From the NCBI RefSeq assembly GCF_000712595.1, contig NZ_JOTN01000009.1, positions 1-64,000 of the forward strand: a DNA stretch of 64,000 bases, read 5' to 3'. Positions within the stretch are counted from its first letter, which is position 1. Every line of letters begins with the position of its first letter. A model generated the notes under the pieces. It ran no database searches. It saw only the letters and a program-made list of their open reading frames with translations, and was not told the origin of the DNA. Positions 1 to 8,349 of the stretch are shown piece by piece. The translations under genes and the position numbers were made by a program. The DNA comes from Bacillus manliponensis (GTDB lineage: Bacteria > Bacillota > Bacilli > Bacillales > Bacillaceae_G).

Positions 1-10
1 CGCATATGAT

Positions 11-86
<76 letters not shown>

Positions 87-89
87 TAT

Positions 90-160
90 AGGGGCATAGT
101 TTAACGGTAGAACAGAGGTCTCCAAAACCTCCGGTGTGGGTTCGATTCCTACTGCCCCTG
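90..160 (+). tRNA. tRNA-Trp (CCA)
   Basis: Acceptor arms 90-96 and 153-159 pair; the anticodon loop 120-126 has CCA at 122-124. The discriminator base is G160 and no CCA tail is encoded, unlike the tRNA before it. Lies 3 bases after tRNA-Thr in the same transcript. Confidence 0.96.
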
Positions 161-175
161 TTGATTTCGATTTAT

Positions 176-252
<77 letters not shown>

Positions 253-258
253 TAATAT

Positions 259-333
259 TCCACAGTAGCTCAGTGGTAGAGCTATCGGCTGTTAACCGAT
301 CGGTCGTAGGTTCGAGTCCTACCTGCGGAGCCA
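259..333 (+). tRNA. tRNA-Asn (GUU)
   Basis: Acceptor arms 259-265 and 323-329 pair with one A-C mismatch; the anticodon loop 289-295 has GTT at 291-293; CCA is encoded at 331-333. Fourth member of the cluster. Confidence 0.96.
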
Positions 334-334
334 C

Positions 335-406
335 GGCCCGTTGGTCAAGTGGTTAAGACACCGCCCTTTCACGGCGGTAACACGGGTTCGAATCCCGTAC
401 GGGTCA
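335..406 (+). tRNA. tRNA-Glu (UUC)
   Basis: Acceptor arms 335-341 and 399-405 pair; the anticodon loop 366-372 has TTC at 368-370; no CCA is encoded. Last tRNA of the cluster, followed at once by a terminator. Confidence 0.96.
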
Positions 407-412
407 TAAAAA

Positions 413-442
413 AGAGTCAGCAAATGAGCTGACTCTTTTTTT
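413..442 (+). terminator. Terminator of the tRNA cluster
   Basis: The 9-bp stem AGAGTCAGC (413-421) pairs with GCTGACTCT (428-436) and is followed by a T run. It closes the tRNA transcript. Confidence 0.9.
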
Positions 443-503
443 TATCTAATAAAGTAAAACATTCTCTGTTTAACTGCAATGTGTATTCCGTGTATAATTA
501 CCA

Positions 504-623
504 TTTATTCCGCTATTTGTGGGCTGGGAGAGGGTTAATACCCTATTAATGCCCTGATTCCGATTGTTCAACTAATAAGTAGTGGAGACGAAGAAAAAAC
601 CACTATTTGAAGTTTCACTTTAT
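504..623 (+). repeat. bcr1-type repeat, copy A
   Basis: Starts and ends with TTTAT (504-508, 619-623). It shares the start (CCGCTATTTG.GGGCTG) and the end (GAAGTTTCACTTTAT) with copies at 29505 and 35305. The middle is shorter (about 120 bp against about 157). bcr1 is a short non-coding repeat of the B. cereus group, known to be flanked by duplicated TTTAT. It fills the gap between the tRNA terminator and the CBS gene. Confidence 0.8.
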
Positions 624-735
624 CATATCATTATCTCCTTTCTCGTATAGTCATCAGGTCATAGGTGAAAATTTTAACTTGGATAACTTCGTTTTAAGTT
701 GGAAAAGCTATGTGTGTATATAAGGAGTGATATGA

Positions 736-1167
736 ATGACAACTGTTCGAGACTTAATGAGTACAGATATTGCATACTGTACAGCATTAGATAATGTGTA
801 TGAAGCTGCAGTGAAAATGAAAGAAGAATCTACTGGTGTTATTCCTGTTGTTGAAAATAATGAAGTCATCGGGCTTGTGACGGATCGAGATTTAGTTATA
901 AGAGGAATTGCTGAAAAGCATCCTGGTTCTAATAAAATTACAAATGTCATGACAACAAATATCATTTCAGTAGAACCTCATGATTCTATTGAGAAAGCAG
1001 CAAATTTGATGGCTCACCATCAAGTTAGAAGGTTACCAGTAGTTGAAAATGGTCAGTTAGTTGGTATGATATCACTTGGTGATTTAGCTACTACTCAACA
1101 AGCGGATCATGAAGCTGGAGTTGCTTTAAGTGAAATATCAGAACATACACATAGCGGAACGGAATAA
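736..1167 (+). CDS. CBS-domain protein (YhcV-like)
   Basis: A 143-residue cytoplasmic protein made almost wholly of two CBS motifs (about residues 5-60 and 70-125), the usual Bateman module that binds adenine nucleotides. Typical CBS sequence is clear: VTDRDLVIRG at the end of the first repeat and VRRLPVVENGQLVG in the second. Its length matches the small stand-alone CBS proteins such as B. subtilis YhcV. The start has AAGGAGTGAT 6 bases ahead. A terminator hairpin overlaps the stop. It stands alone, and no partner or ligand can be read from context. Confidence 0.85.
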   Translation: MTTVRDLMSTDIAYCTALDNVYEAAVKMKEESTGVIPVVENNEVIGLVTDRDLVIRGIAEKHPGSNKITNVMTTNIISVEPHDSIEKAANLMAHHQVRRLPVVENGQLVGMISLGDLATTQQADHEAGVALSEISEHTHSGTE

Positions 1168-1185
1168 TGTATTCCGTTCTTTTTC
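1157..1185 (+). terminator. Terminator after the CBS gene
   Basis: GAACGGAAT pairs with ATTCCGTTC, followed by TTTTTC. The hairpin includes the stop codon of the CBS gene. Confidence 0.8.
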
Positions 1186-1342
1186 GTAAATAACTTTTTA
1201 ATTTTTTGTTAACAAGCATAGAGACAGGTAAAAAAATGGTATACTAAGAAGTATAGTTTATATGTTATTTTGAATATATCGATATAAAAAGTATAAAACT
1301 TTCGTATTTTTACAAAGGTTATAGAGAATGGGAGGGAATAGT

Positions 1343-2494
1343 ATGAGTTTTGTGCAAACTGAGCCGAAATGGGATTTAGTTACAAATGTATTTAACGAGC
1401 CGCAAAACTTTACTGATTTACTTTCTCTACTTACGCCGGAGCGTCCAAAAGGTGAAGGGAAACAGAGAGTTGTATTAACTTGGAAAGAAAAAGAATTTTA
1501 TAAGGAAGAAAACTTAGCTTCATTTATAGTATATGGAATGGATAAGGTAAATAGTTTATCTAAATTCCATAAAGATGAACTGTCTACTTTAGTTCGTATT
1601 GTTCGTTTATGTCAGGAAATTGGCTGGTATACAGAAGCCAATATATTTATGATGAATCAAGGGTTATATGAATTTGTAAAAACGTCTTTACAGTATGAAA
1701 CGTGGGATGTCATTACAAAAGTTGTTGCCTGGAATTATTTAATTGTAAAATATAAAATTGGAAAGTTAGAAGAGATTGATGTTGCCATCTGGGAAAAGAT
1801 AAAGTTTGATGAAGAATGCGTGGAACAATATGGAGAACTACTTTCACAGAAAGAAATGATGGAATTTATGTTTTTCTTTCTTTGTAAGCAGGCTAAATCA
1901 TTAACAAGGGAACAATTAGATTCAGATATTATGAGCTTAGCAATCTATTGTAATAAATATGTTTATGATTTATATATATTAGATTTACTAAAGAAGTATC
2001 GGAAATGTACAGATTTTCTTACATATTATGGACCTAGTCGTTCTGTTATCGCTTGCCAAAGAGCAGTTATTGCCCAAATTTCGGATGGATTAAATCCTTT
2101 ACAAACAACACATGTTGATGACTATTTATTTGTGATGAAAGAAATGATGGAACATATGTCATGTTCCTTTATGAAAAAATATGAACACTTTATAGGTAAA
2201 CTATTGTCTTATATACCATTCTTTGAAATGATTCAAGTTCCACAGCACGCACATTACTGTGAAGAACTGCTGTACATTTGTAAAGGGATTGACTATAAGG
2301 AAGAGATATTACGGAATTATATATTCATTCAGTTACATGATTGTTTACCTTCTTTTATTAAGCAATTTTTAAAAAACAAGCGCTATGCAACGATTCATGA
2401 TATCCTATTTTACTGGTGTGATGAAGAACAGCGTATGAGCTTAGAGAAAAAATATAATTTAAGTGTGATTTATGAAAGGTATGCATGTGGATAA
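1343..2494 (+). CDS. Hypothetical cytoplasmic protein
   Basis: A 383-residue soluble protein that I do not recognise. The start at 1343 is preferred over an ATG 15 bases upstream because GGGAGGG sits 6 bases before it. There is no signal peptide or membrane segment. The sequence is rich in Lys, Glu, Tyr and Phe and looks wholly helical, with several Cys scattered in the second half. It is flanked by the CBS gene and a terminator, so it is probably transcribed alone from a promoter in 1190-1320. Codon use looks like that of its neighbours. Confidence 0.8.
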   Translation: MSFVQTEPKWDLVTNVFNEPQNFTDLLSLLTPERPKGEGKQRVVLTWKEKEFYKEENLASFIVYGMDKVNSLSKFHKDELSTLVRIVRLCQEIGWYTEANIFMMNQGLYEFVKTSLQYETWDVITKVVAWNYLIVKYKIGKLEEIDVAIWEKIKFDEECVEQYGELLSQKEMMEFMFFFLCKQAKSLTREQLDSDIMSLAIYCNKYVYDLYILDLLKKYRKCTDFLTYYGPSRSVIACQRAVIAQISDGLNPLQTTHVDDYLFVMKEMMEHMSCSFMKKYEHFIGKLLSYIPFFEMIQVPQHAHYCEELLYICKGIDYKEEILRNYIFIQLHDCLPSFIKQFLKNKRYATIHDILFYWCDEEQRMSLEKKYNLSVIYERYACG

Positions 2495-2547
2495 AATAAC
2501 AGAGATTTATTTTTTCTAATATTCCATGTGAACATAATTTTAAAACG

Positions 2548-2596
2548 AAAGGAGCTGTCCCATTAGTCATCTTGACTATGTGACGCTCCTTTTGTT
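2548..2596 (+). terminator. Terminator after the 383-residue gene
   Basis: AAAGGAGC (2548-) pairs with GCTCCTTT and is followed by TGTTTTG. It is about 55 bases after the stop at 2494. The rest of 2600-2797 is AT-rich and I see no gene or motif in it. Confidence 0.65.
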
Positions 2597-2797
2597 TTGC
2601 ATATTTAAGAAATTTACTCTTTTGTGAAAGGCGTTCTTAGTAGTAAATAAAAAAAGAAATAATAATTAAAAATAACATGCCATACAAGATAAGTTGGCTT
2701 TTGTTATTATTTTCAACACCAAAAAAGACATTTGCTTTCCCATATAAACTTAACACGAAATTGGTTATACTATCTTTTTTTAAGAATTGTTGCAAGA

Positions 2798-3145
2798 TTA
2801 TCCCTCTTTTGCTACGTTATAATATTGTTCTTTACGATACTCTGGTACATATATATATTGAGATACAATAAGTAAAACAGCCATGAAAAAAACAGGAAAA
2901 ATAGATGTTAAATGGAAACCGTTAGCTAAAAGATTTGTTATTAGTCCGCTTGTTATAAACAGTGCAGTATAAATATGTGAGATATGTCGCTTTAAGCGGA
3001 TTTGAAATGCTTCCATCATAATTTCAAATGTCACAAACGTAATAACAATACTTAAAAATACGGTGTTTGTGTTATACAAAATTAAACAACCAATAAGACA
3101 CACGAATGCTATACATTCAATAAATAAAGGTATATTTCGTTGCAT
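2798..3145 (-). CDS. Small integral membrane protein
   Basis: A 115-residue protein with four hydrophobic stretches (about residues 8-24, 26-44, 58-74 and 80-98) separated by short charged loops, so probably a four-helix membrane protein. No family is recognised. It lies 6 bases after the stop of the M23 peptidase gene on the same strand, which suggests one transcript. The C-terminal tail YRKEQYYNVAKEG is likely cytoplasmic. Confidence 0.7.
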   Translation of the reverse strand: MQRNIPLFIECIAFVCLIGCLILYNTNTVFLSIVITFVTFEIMMEAFQIRLKRHISHIYTALFITSGLITNLLANGFHLTSIFPVFFMAVLLIVSQYIYVPEYRKEQYYNVAKEG

Positions 3146-3151
3146 ATGTTA

Positions 3152-4300
3152 TCACCTAATTAAGTAAGGAAGAGGATCTACCGCATTTGTTTTGGCATAG
3201 TTCCATTCTCCATTATGTAATTCAAAGTGTAAGTGTTGGCCGTAAGAGTGTCCGGTATTACCCATGTTTCCAAGAAATTGTCCTGATGCTACTGTATCAC
3301 CAACATTTACAGCACGATCGCTCATATGAGCATAAACGGTAGTATATAGCTTTCCTTGAATTGTGTGAGAAAGAAAGACCACATTTCCGTAGCTTTGAGA
3401 GTAATATGACTTTACAACAGTCCCTGATGCAGCTGCGCGAATAGGTACAGTCCCTGATGCAGCAATATCTAATCCATAATGCATTTCCCCCCAGCGTACA
3501 TCAAAATTCGAACTGATTTTTCCTTGAGCTGGGAACTTAAATACAGCTGGGATGGCTGGTTTTGTTTGTTGAGTTTGCTGTTGTTGTTTTTGGATAATAT
3601 AGTGTTTTGCTACATATCCATAGCCAGATTTATAGCGTATTTTATACCAAGTTCCAACAGTACCTACAACTTGTATTTGTGTACCGTTTTGTAAAGAGCC
3701 AATTGCTGCAGTATTTGTACCAGCACCACTACGTACGCGGAGAGTTGGAGTAGCAACGTAATAAGAGCCATTTGATATAACGTTATTTTTGACAAGTGGT
3801 TTTGAAGCATCAGCTAGAAATTCTTTTTTGACATATCCGTGAGTACCATTATGTAAAATTTTATACCAATCGCCTTGTTCTTCCTCTACAACAACAAACT
3901 TTCCATTCGTTAATACATCAAGAATGTCAGATTCCATGTTTGGTTCAGTGCGGATATTTAGTGCATCCACTTTTACAATATGTTGAGCAGGATTACTTGT
4001 TTGTTTTTGAAAAGAAATCCCTTCTTTTTTGACATATCCTGTTTTGTTTTCAGCATAAATTTTATACCATTTTTCAGTCATCTCCAGAATGGTAACAGGT
4101 GTGTTAAAAGAAATGTTACCTGTAGGCTCAGCCGTTTCTTTAGGTGTTGAAAATATTTGTAGTGTATCTGTTTTCACATATCCAATTTCTGATTCTTGTT
4201 TTTGTTCAGCATGTGCTGTTTGAACATCTGTTTCTGCGGCAGAGGGAAGCAGAGAAGCCACAGTAACAGCGGCTGTTAATGATGTAGCTTTGAATTTCAT
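3152..4300 (-). CDS. Secreted SH3-domain M23 metallopeptidase
   Basis: A 382-residue exported cell-wall hydrolase. The start at 4300 follows AAGGAGGA and gives a signal peptide MKFKATSLTAAV... with an Ala-rich cleavage region. Three bacterial SH3 repeats follow (about residues 38-90, 105-162 and 180-240), each ending in a W-YKI-Y-GYVKK-type sequence. The C-terminal M23 endopeptidase domain (about 255-382) keeps the zinc motifs: HYGLDI (HxxxD) and HLHFEL (HxH). Such enzymes cut peptide cross-bridges in peptidoglycan. A longer reading from 4390 would add 30 unlikely residues. An inverted repeat lies just ahead of the ribosome site. Confidence 0.9.
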   Translation of the reverse strand: MKFKATSLTAAVTVASLLPSAAETDVQTAHAEQKQESEIGYVKTDTLQIFSTPKETAEPTGNISFNTPVTILEMTEKWYKIYAENKTGYVKKEGISFQKQTSNPAQHIVKVDALNIRTEPNMESDILDVLTNGKFVVVEEEQGDWYKILHNGTHGYVKKEFLADASKPLVKNNVISNGSYYVATPTLRVRSGAGTNTAAIGSLQNGTQIQVVGTVGTWYKIRYKSGYGYVAKHYIIQKQQQQTQQTKPAIPAVFKFPAQGKISSNFDVRWGEMHYGLDIAASGTVPIRAAASGTVVKSYYSQSYGNVVFLSHTIQGKLYTTVYAHMSDRAVNVGDTVASGQFLGNMGNTGHSYGQHLHFELHNGEWNYAKTNAVDPLPYLIR

Positions 4301-4316
4301 TTTATAATCCTCCTTG

Positions 4317-4343
4317 TGCAATATCCTGTATATTGCAATTATA
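4317..4343 (-). promoter_or_regulatory. Inverted repeat and -10 box ahead of the M23 gene
   Basis: TGCAATAT (4317-4324) is repeated inverted as ATATTGCA (4330-4337), right next to a minus-strand TATAAT (4338-4343). The repeat lies between the likely transcription start and the ribosome site, so it could be an operator or a leader stem. No regulator is recognised. Confidence 0.45.
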
Positions 4344-4788
4344 ATATAAAAATATTTAGTTTTCTTTATATTCTTTTGGATTTTCAACATATAAAATAAT
4401 TTAATTAAGATTTAGGAAAATTTTATTTCGTATTAATAAGCTGATGATCAGTTGGAAGTAAAGGAAACTCCCATGGATTGAAGTTTTATTTTATGTAGAG
4501 AATATGGTCAGTTTTAAATAGTAAAATCTTGATTAAAAAGAATAGTAGTCTGTAGTGATTAGAATGTGATGGTGGAAATGAAAAGTTTTACTATATACTT
4601 GAATGATTTTTTTAAAAAATAAAGTTATATAATAAAAGGATAGCAGATGAAAGCGTTTTATGAAAAGGGAAAGAGAGAATTCAATATTATCTGAATTATT
4701 TGTATGTTATCACAGTAAGTTGAAATAACATTTATGTTTTTTGTTTTGTTAAAATAATATTTTTTCTGAAGTTTATGAATGAAAAGAG

Positions 4789-4817
4789 TTGCTGATAACA
4801 GAGTTGGGTGGTATACT
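4789..4817 (+). promoter_or_regulatory. Promoter of the thiamine operon
   Basis: TTGCTG (4789-4794), 17 bases, then TATACT (4812-4817): a good SigA promoter about 20 bases ahead of the first TPP aptamer. The stretch 4344-4788 upstream is AT-rich and I see no gene in it. Confidence 0.75.
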
Positions 4818-4835
4818 GGCTATGTGAAATGAATA

Positions 4836-4930
4836 TAGTGCTAGGGGGGCTAGTGTTACTAGCTGAGAGGAAGATAGAATCTTTGACCCTTATAACCTGA
4901 TCTAGATGATACTAGCGTAGGGAAGCGATT
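4836..4930 (+). promoter_or_regulatory. TPP riboswitch 1 (THI box)
   Basis: Conserved TPP aptamer elements are present in order: GGGGGGC, CTGAGAGG, ACCCTTATAACCTGATCTAG, and ACTAGCGTAGGGAA. A terminator at 4949-4985 follows directly. This is the first of two aptamers in series; tandem TPP riboswitches at this operon are known from B. anthracis. Confidence 0.95.
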
Positions 4931-4948
4931 TGGATACATGTATATACT

Positions 4949-4985
4949 ATCCCCGTTTCTTTATGTAAAGAGACGGGGATTTTTT
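4949..4985 (+). terminator. Terminator of TPP riboswitch 1
   Basis: ATCCCCGT (4949-) pairs with ACGGGGAT (to 4980), with a second paired block TCTTT/AAAGA inside, then a T run. Expected to form when TPP is bound. Confidence 0.88.
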
Positions 4986-5002
4986 GTTCACAATTAAATA
5001 AA

Positions 5003-5090
5003 ACACCACTAGGGGTGCGAAAGCTGAGAGAGGTAGAAACCTTAACCCTTATAACCTGATCTAGGTGATACTAGCGTAGGGAAGTGGAAA
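5003..5090 (+). promoter_or_regulatory. TPP riboswitch 2 (THI box)
   Basis: Second complete aptamer: CCACT (5006-5010) pairs with AGTGG (5083-5087) as P1, enclosing AGGGGTGC, GCTGAGAGAGG, AACCCTTATAACCTGATCTA and ACTAGCGTAGGGAA. It lies 17 bases after the first terminator. Confidence 0.95.
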
Positions 5091-5115
5091 CAACGAATAA
5101 CTATTTGTTTGCTGT

Positions 5116-5146
5116 GACCACTTCTTATCGAGAAGTGGTCTTTTAT
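5116..5146 (+). terminator. Terminator of TPP riboswitch 2
   Basis: GACCACTTCT pairs with AGAAGTGGTC (to 5140), followed by TTTTATTT. The 5' arm of this hairpin can compete with the P1 AGTGG of the second aptamer. Confidence 0.85.
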
Positions 5147-5181
5147 TTGTATAAAAAGATATAAGAAAAGGGGTAGTAAAG

Positions 5182-5877
5182 ATGACATTTTGTGAACGAT
5201 TATTTGAAACGGTGCAACCAGTTTGGGAGAAGAGCCATAATCATCCGTTTGTGACAGGAATGGGAGATGGGACATTAGAAAAAGATAGGTTTCAATATTA
5301 CATTGTGCAAGATTATTTATATTTACTAGATTATGCAAAAATCTATGCAATTGGTGTCGTGAAAGCAACAAATCCAAAAGTTATGGGGAAATTCGCAGAA
5401 CAAATCGATGGAATTTTAAATGGGGAAATGGCTATTCATAGACAATATGCAGCACGCCTTGGCATTTCTCTTGAAGAAATGGAACAAGCAAAACCATCAG
5501 CGAAAAACCTTGCCTATACAAATTACATGATGTCTGTAGCGCAAAATGGTACATTGGCAGAGTTAATTGCAGCGCTTCTCCCTTGTATGTGGAGTTATTG
5601 GGAAATTGGAAAACGTTTAAATGATATTCCAGGAGCTGCTGAGCATGAATTTTTCGGAGAGTGGATTCAAGGGTATAGCTCAGTAGAATATGGAGAGTTA
5701 TGCGTTTGGTTAATGGATTTATTAAATGAGCTTGCAATTGGAAAAACAGAAGAAGAATTAAAACGTTTAGAGGAAATCTTCTTATATTCTAGCCGTTTTG
5801 AATATTTATTCTGGGATATGGCTTATCACAAGGAGATGTGGGGATTTGAGGAGTCAGAACATACTACAATTTCATAA
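5182..5877 (+). CDS. tenA: Thiaminase II / aminopyrimidine aminohydrolase TenA
   Basis: A 231-residue cytoplasmic enzyme that hydrolyses aminomethyl-pyrimidine from degraded thiamine to HMP, the salvage route into thiamine. The all-helical TenA pattern is clear: HPFVTGMGDGTL near residue 20, QDYLYLLDYAK near residue 46, and the catalytic Cys in LLPCMWSYWEIG near residue 137. The length is the family norm. It is the first gene after the two TPP riboswitches and overlaps the following ATPase gene by about 32 bases, which suggests translational coupling. Confidence 0.95.
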   Translation: MTFCERLFETVQPVWEKSHNHPFVTGMGDGTLEKDRFQYYIVQDYLYLLDYAKIYAIGVVKATNPKVMGKFAEQIDGILNGEMAIHRQYAARLGISLEEMEQAKPSAKNLAYTNYMMSVAQNGTLAELIAALLPCMWSYWEIGKRLNDIPGAAEHEFFGEWIQGYSSVEYGELCVWLMDLLNELAIGKTEEELKRLEEIFLYSSRFEYLFWDMAYHKEMWGFEESEHTTIS

Positions 5878-6595
5878 TGTTTCGTTTTATTATGATGAAA
5901 AGTCAGTCATCAATCACTTAAATATGTTCATACAAGAAAATGAGTTTGTTAGTATTATTGGACCAAGTGGCTGCGGAAAAAGTACGCTATTCCGTTTAAT
6001 TGCAGGATTAGAACAACCAACAGCTGGAACGATAGAACAAGCAAGTACAAAAGCGACTGCAGTTGGTTATATGCCGCAAAAAGATATGCTCCTGCCATGG
6101 CGAACGATTATCGAAAATGCAGCACTTCCGCTAGAGTGCCAAGGAGTTAAAAAAAAAGAGGCGCAGTTACAAGCGAGCGAACTGTTAATCAAGTTTGGAT
6201 TACAAGATTATGAGAAAAAGTATCCGAAAGATTTATCAGGAGGTATGCGTCAACGTGTCTCATTTATTCGCACGTTATTAACAGGTGGGGATATTTTCTT
6301 ATTAGATGAACCGTTTAGTGCGTTAGATGCATTAACGAAAGCGACGCTCCAAGAATGGTTATTTGAGCAGTGGAAGCTATTAAAGAAAACGATTGTCTTT
6401 ATTACACATGATGTTGAAGAAGCGATTTATCTTTCGAATCGGATTTTCGTTGTGGAAGACCAACCAATTACAACGTTAACAGAGCGCACTGTACCTCTTA
6501 GTCTGAACCGAACACGAAAAGATTTAAACAGACCGGAAGTGCTAGCTTTAAAAGAGGATTTGCTTAGTATGTTGCAAAAACAGGTGCTCGTATGA
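5846..6595 (+). CDS. thiZ: ABC transporter ATPase for a thiamine pyrimidine precursor (ThiZ)
   Basis: ABC ATPase of about 249 residues that would power uptake of a thiamine pyrimidine precursor. Walker A GPSGCGKST, signature LSGGMRQR and Walker B IFLLDEPFSALD are all present, with the His switch in FITHD. No ATG fits the family start. A TTG at 5846, 8 bases after AAGGAGAT and inside the end of tenA, gives the expected N-terminus (LQFHNVSFYYD). An upstream ATG at 5798 would add 16 residues with no homology-like content. The stop overlaps the permease start (ATGA). Gene order matches the thiXYZ transporters linked to tenA. Confidence 0.88.
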   Translation: MRSQNILQFHNVSFYYDEKSVINHLNMFIQENEFVSIIGPSGCGKSTLFRLIAGLEQPTAGTIEQASTKATAVGYMPQKDMLLPWRTIIENAALPLECQGVKKKEAQLQASELLIKFGLQDYEKKYPKDLSGGMRQRVSFIRTLLTGGDIFLLDEPFSALDALTKATLQEWLFEQWKLLKKTIVFITHDVEEAIYLSNRIFVVEDQPITTLTERTVPLSLNRTRKDLNRPEVLALKEDLLSMLQKQVLV

Positions 6596-7344
6596 AGCGT
6601 ATAAAAAACTTATTACCCGCACTTATTTTGAGCAGTGTACTACTTATTGGCTGGGAGATTGGTGCACGCATTGTGGATGAGATGTATATTTTACCGTCAC
6701 CAAGTGCCATTGTTCAAAAAATGTGGGATTTGCGCGATATATTACTAACTGTTCATTTACCCGCAACGTTATATGTTGTACTTATTGGACTTGTAATTTC
6801 CATTGTATTAGGTGTTGGACTGGCGATGTTAATGAATGCACATAGCTGGATAGAGAGAGCCTTTTATCCGTTATTAGTCGCTTCACAAACAATTCCAACA
6901 ACAGCGATTGCACCTTTGTTTGTTTTATGGTTTGGCTATTCTATTTGGAGTAAAGTAACGGTTACTGTATTAATTACGTTCTTTCCAATCGCTGTGAACA
7001 CATATGATGGGCTGCGTAGTACAAAAAAGGAATGGGAAGAGTTGTTAGCTACCTATGGCGCAACGAAAAAAGATACATTTTTAAAGTTAAAGTTGCCATC
7101 TGCACTTCCCTATTTCTTTTCTGCTCTAAAGATTGCTGTCCCGCTTAGTGTAATTGGAGCGGCAATTGGGGAATGGCTTGGGGCACAAGCAGGGCTTGGC
7201 TATTTTAGTAAACGAATGATGACGCAATTAGATGGAGCCGGTGTATTTGCACCAATTGTACTGCTATCCATCGTTGCAATTTTCTTCGTATTACTCGTAT
7301 CAATGTTAGAGAAAAAGTTTATTAGTTGGGGGAAACATTCATGA
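6592..7344 (+). CDS. thiX: ABC transporter permease for a thiamine pyrimidine precursor (ThiX)
   Basis: A 250-residue membrane permease of the SsuC/TauC type with about six membrane helices. The typical cytoplasmic EAA-like loop is seen as EWEELLATYGATKKDTFLKLKLPSALP (about residues 145-171), which contacts the ATPase. The start overlaps the ThiZ stop by 4 bases, and its own stop overlaps the next start. Together with ThiZ and ThiY it forms the precursor importer under TPP control. Confidence 0.9.
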   Translation: MKRIKNLLPALILSSVLLIGWEIGARIVDEMYILPSPSAIVQKMWDLRDILLTVHLPATLYVVLIGLVISIVLGVGLAMLMNAHSWIERAFYPLLVASQTIPTTAIAPLFVLWFGYSIWSKVTVTVLITFFPIAVNTYDGLRSTKKEWEELLATYGATKKDTFLKLKLPSALPYFFSALKIAVPLSVIGAAIGEWLGAQAGLGYFSKRMMTQLDGAGVFAPIVLLSIVAIFFVLLVSMLEKKFISWGKHS

Positions 7345-8339
7345 AGTTTTTGAAACGCGTTTTAGTGTTTACTTTATTACTTGCGATGATAGCTGGGTGT
7401 TCTAGCAATACAGCTACTGAAAAAAAGGAAATGAAAGAAGTAACAGTGATGCTTGATTGGTATCCAAACGCTGTACACAGCTTTATTTATGCAGCGATTG
7501 AAAAAGGATACTTTGAAGAAGAGGGTGTGAAAGTCAATATTAAATTCCCTTCTAACCCGACAGATCCATTAACGTTAGCTGCAGCAGGGAAAGTAACAGT
7601 AGGTCTTTATTATCAACCTGACGTTGTAATCGCAAAAGCGAAAGAACAAATTCCAGTAAAATCAATTGGAGCTGTTGTTCGTTCACCGCTGAACCATATT
7701 ATTTCATTAAAGTCAGCTGGTATTCAGTCGCCGAAAGATTTAGAAGGAAAAACAGTTGGATACTCTGGAACATTATTAAGTGAAGAGTATTTAAAAACGA
7801 TGGTGAAAGAAGATGGTGGAAATCCAGATAAAGTAAAAGTAATGGATGTTGGATTTGATTTAGTACCAGCGTTAATTACAGAAAAAGTAGATGCTGTAAC
7901 AGGTGCTTACATTAATCATGAAGTTCCTGTTATGCGTCATGAAGGTCATGATCCAGCATACTTTAACCCAGCAGACTATGGGGTACCAAATTATCATGAG
8001 CTTGTCTTCGTAACAGGTGAGAAAACATTAAAGAAAGATAAAGAAACATTGCAAGCATTTTTACGAGGTGCAAAAAAAGGATTTAATTTCATGAAGGAAA
8101 ATCCGGATGAAGCACTTGATATTTTATTAGAAAACCAAGAGAAAGAAAACTTCCCGTTAATTCCAGAAGTTGAAAAAGAGAGTATGGATATTTTATTAGA
8201 AAAGATGGAAACAGAAGATGAGCCGTTCTTATCAGATTCGAAGGAGTCATGGGAAACACAAACGAAGTGGCTGAAAGAAAAAGGGATGATAGAAGAGACT
8301 GTTCCGGCCGATACGTTATTCGAAAATATTATAAAGTAG
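7341..8339 (+). CDS. thiY: Pyrimidine-precursor-binding lipoprotein (ThiY, NMT1/THI5-like)
   Basis: A 332-residue extracytoplasmic lipoprotein. The signal ends in the lipobox IAGC (about residue 20). The mature part is an NMT1/THI5-like binding fold (VTVMLDWYPNAVHSFIYAA near the start), the family that binds formyl-aminopyrimidine. The start at 7341 follows GGGGGAAA and overlaps the permease stop (ATGA); an in-frame ATG 15 bases upstream inside the permease gene is less likely. It delivers substrate to ThiX/ThiZ; TenA then processes it. Confidence 0.92.
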   Translation: MKFLKRVLVFTLLLAMIAGCSSNTATEKKEMKEVTVMLDWYPNAVHSFIYAAIEKGYFEEEGVKVNIKFPSNPTDPLTLAAAGKVTVGLYYQPDVVIAKAKEQIPVKSIGAVVRSPLNHIISLKSAGIQSPKDLEGKTVGYSGTLLSEEYLKTMVKEDGGNPDKVKVMDVGFDLVPALITEKVDAVTGAYINHEVPVMRHEGHDPAYFNPADYGVPNYHELVFVTGEKTLKKDKETLQAFLRGAKKGFNFMKENPDEALDILLENQEKENFPLIPEVEKESMDILLEKMETEDEPFLSDSKESWETQTKWLKEKGMIEETVPADTLFENIIK

Positions 8340-8349
8340 GCGAGGAATT

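Noticed and set aside
2677-2871. 64-codon open frame after the terminator at 2596
   Set aside because: Overlaps the end of the minus-strand membrane protein gene; no ribosome site and low-complexity hydrophobic translation.
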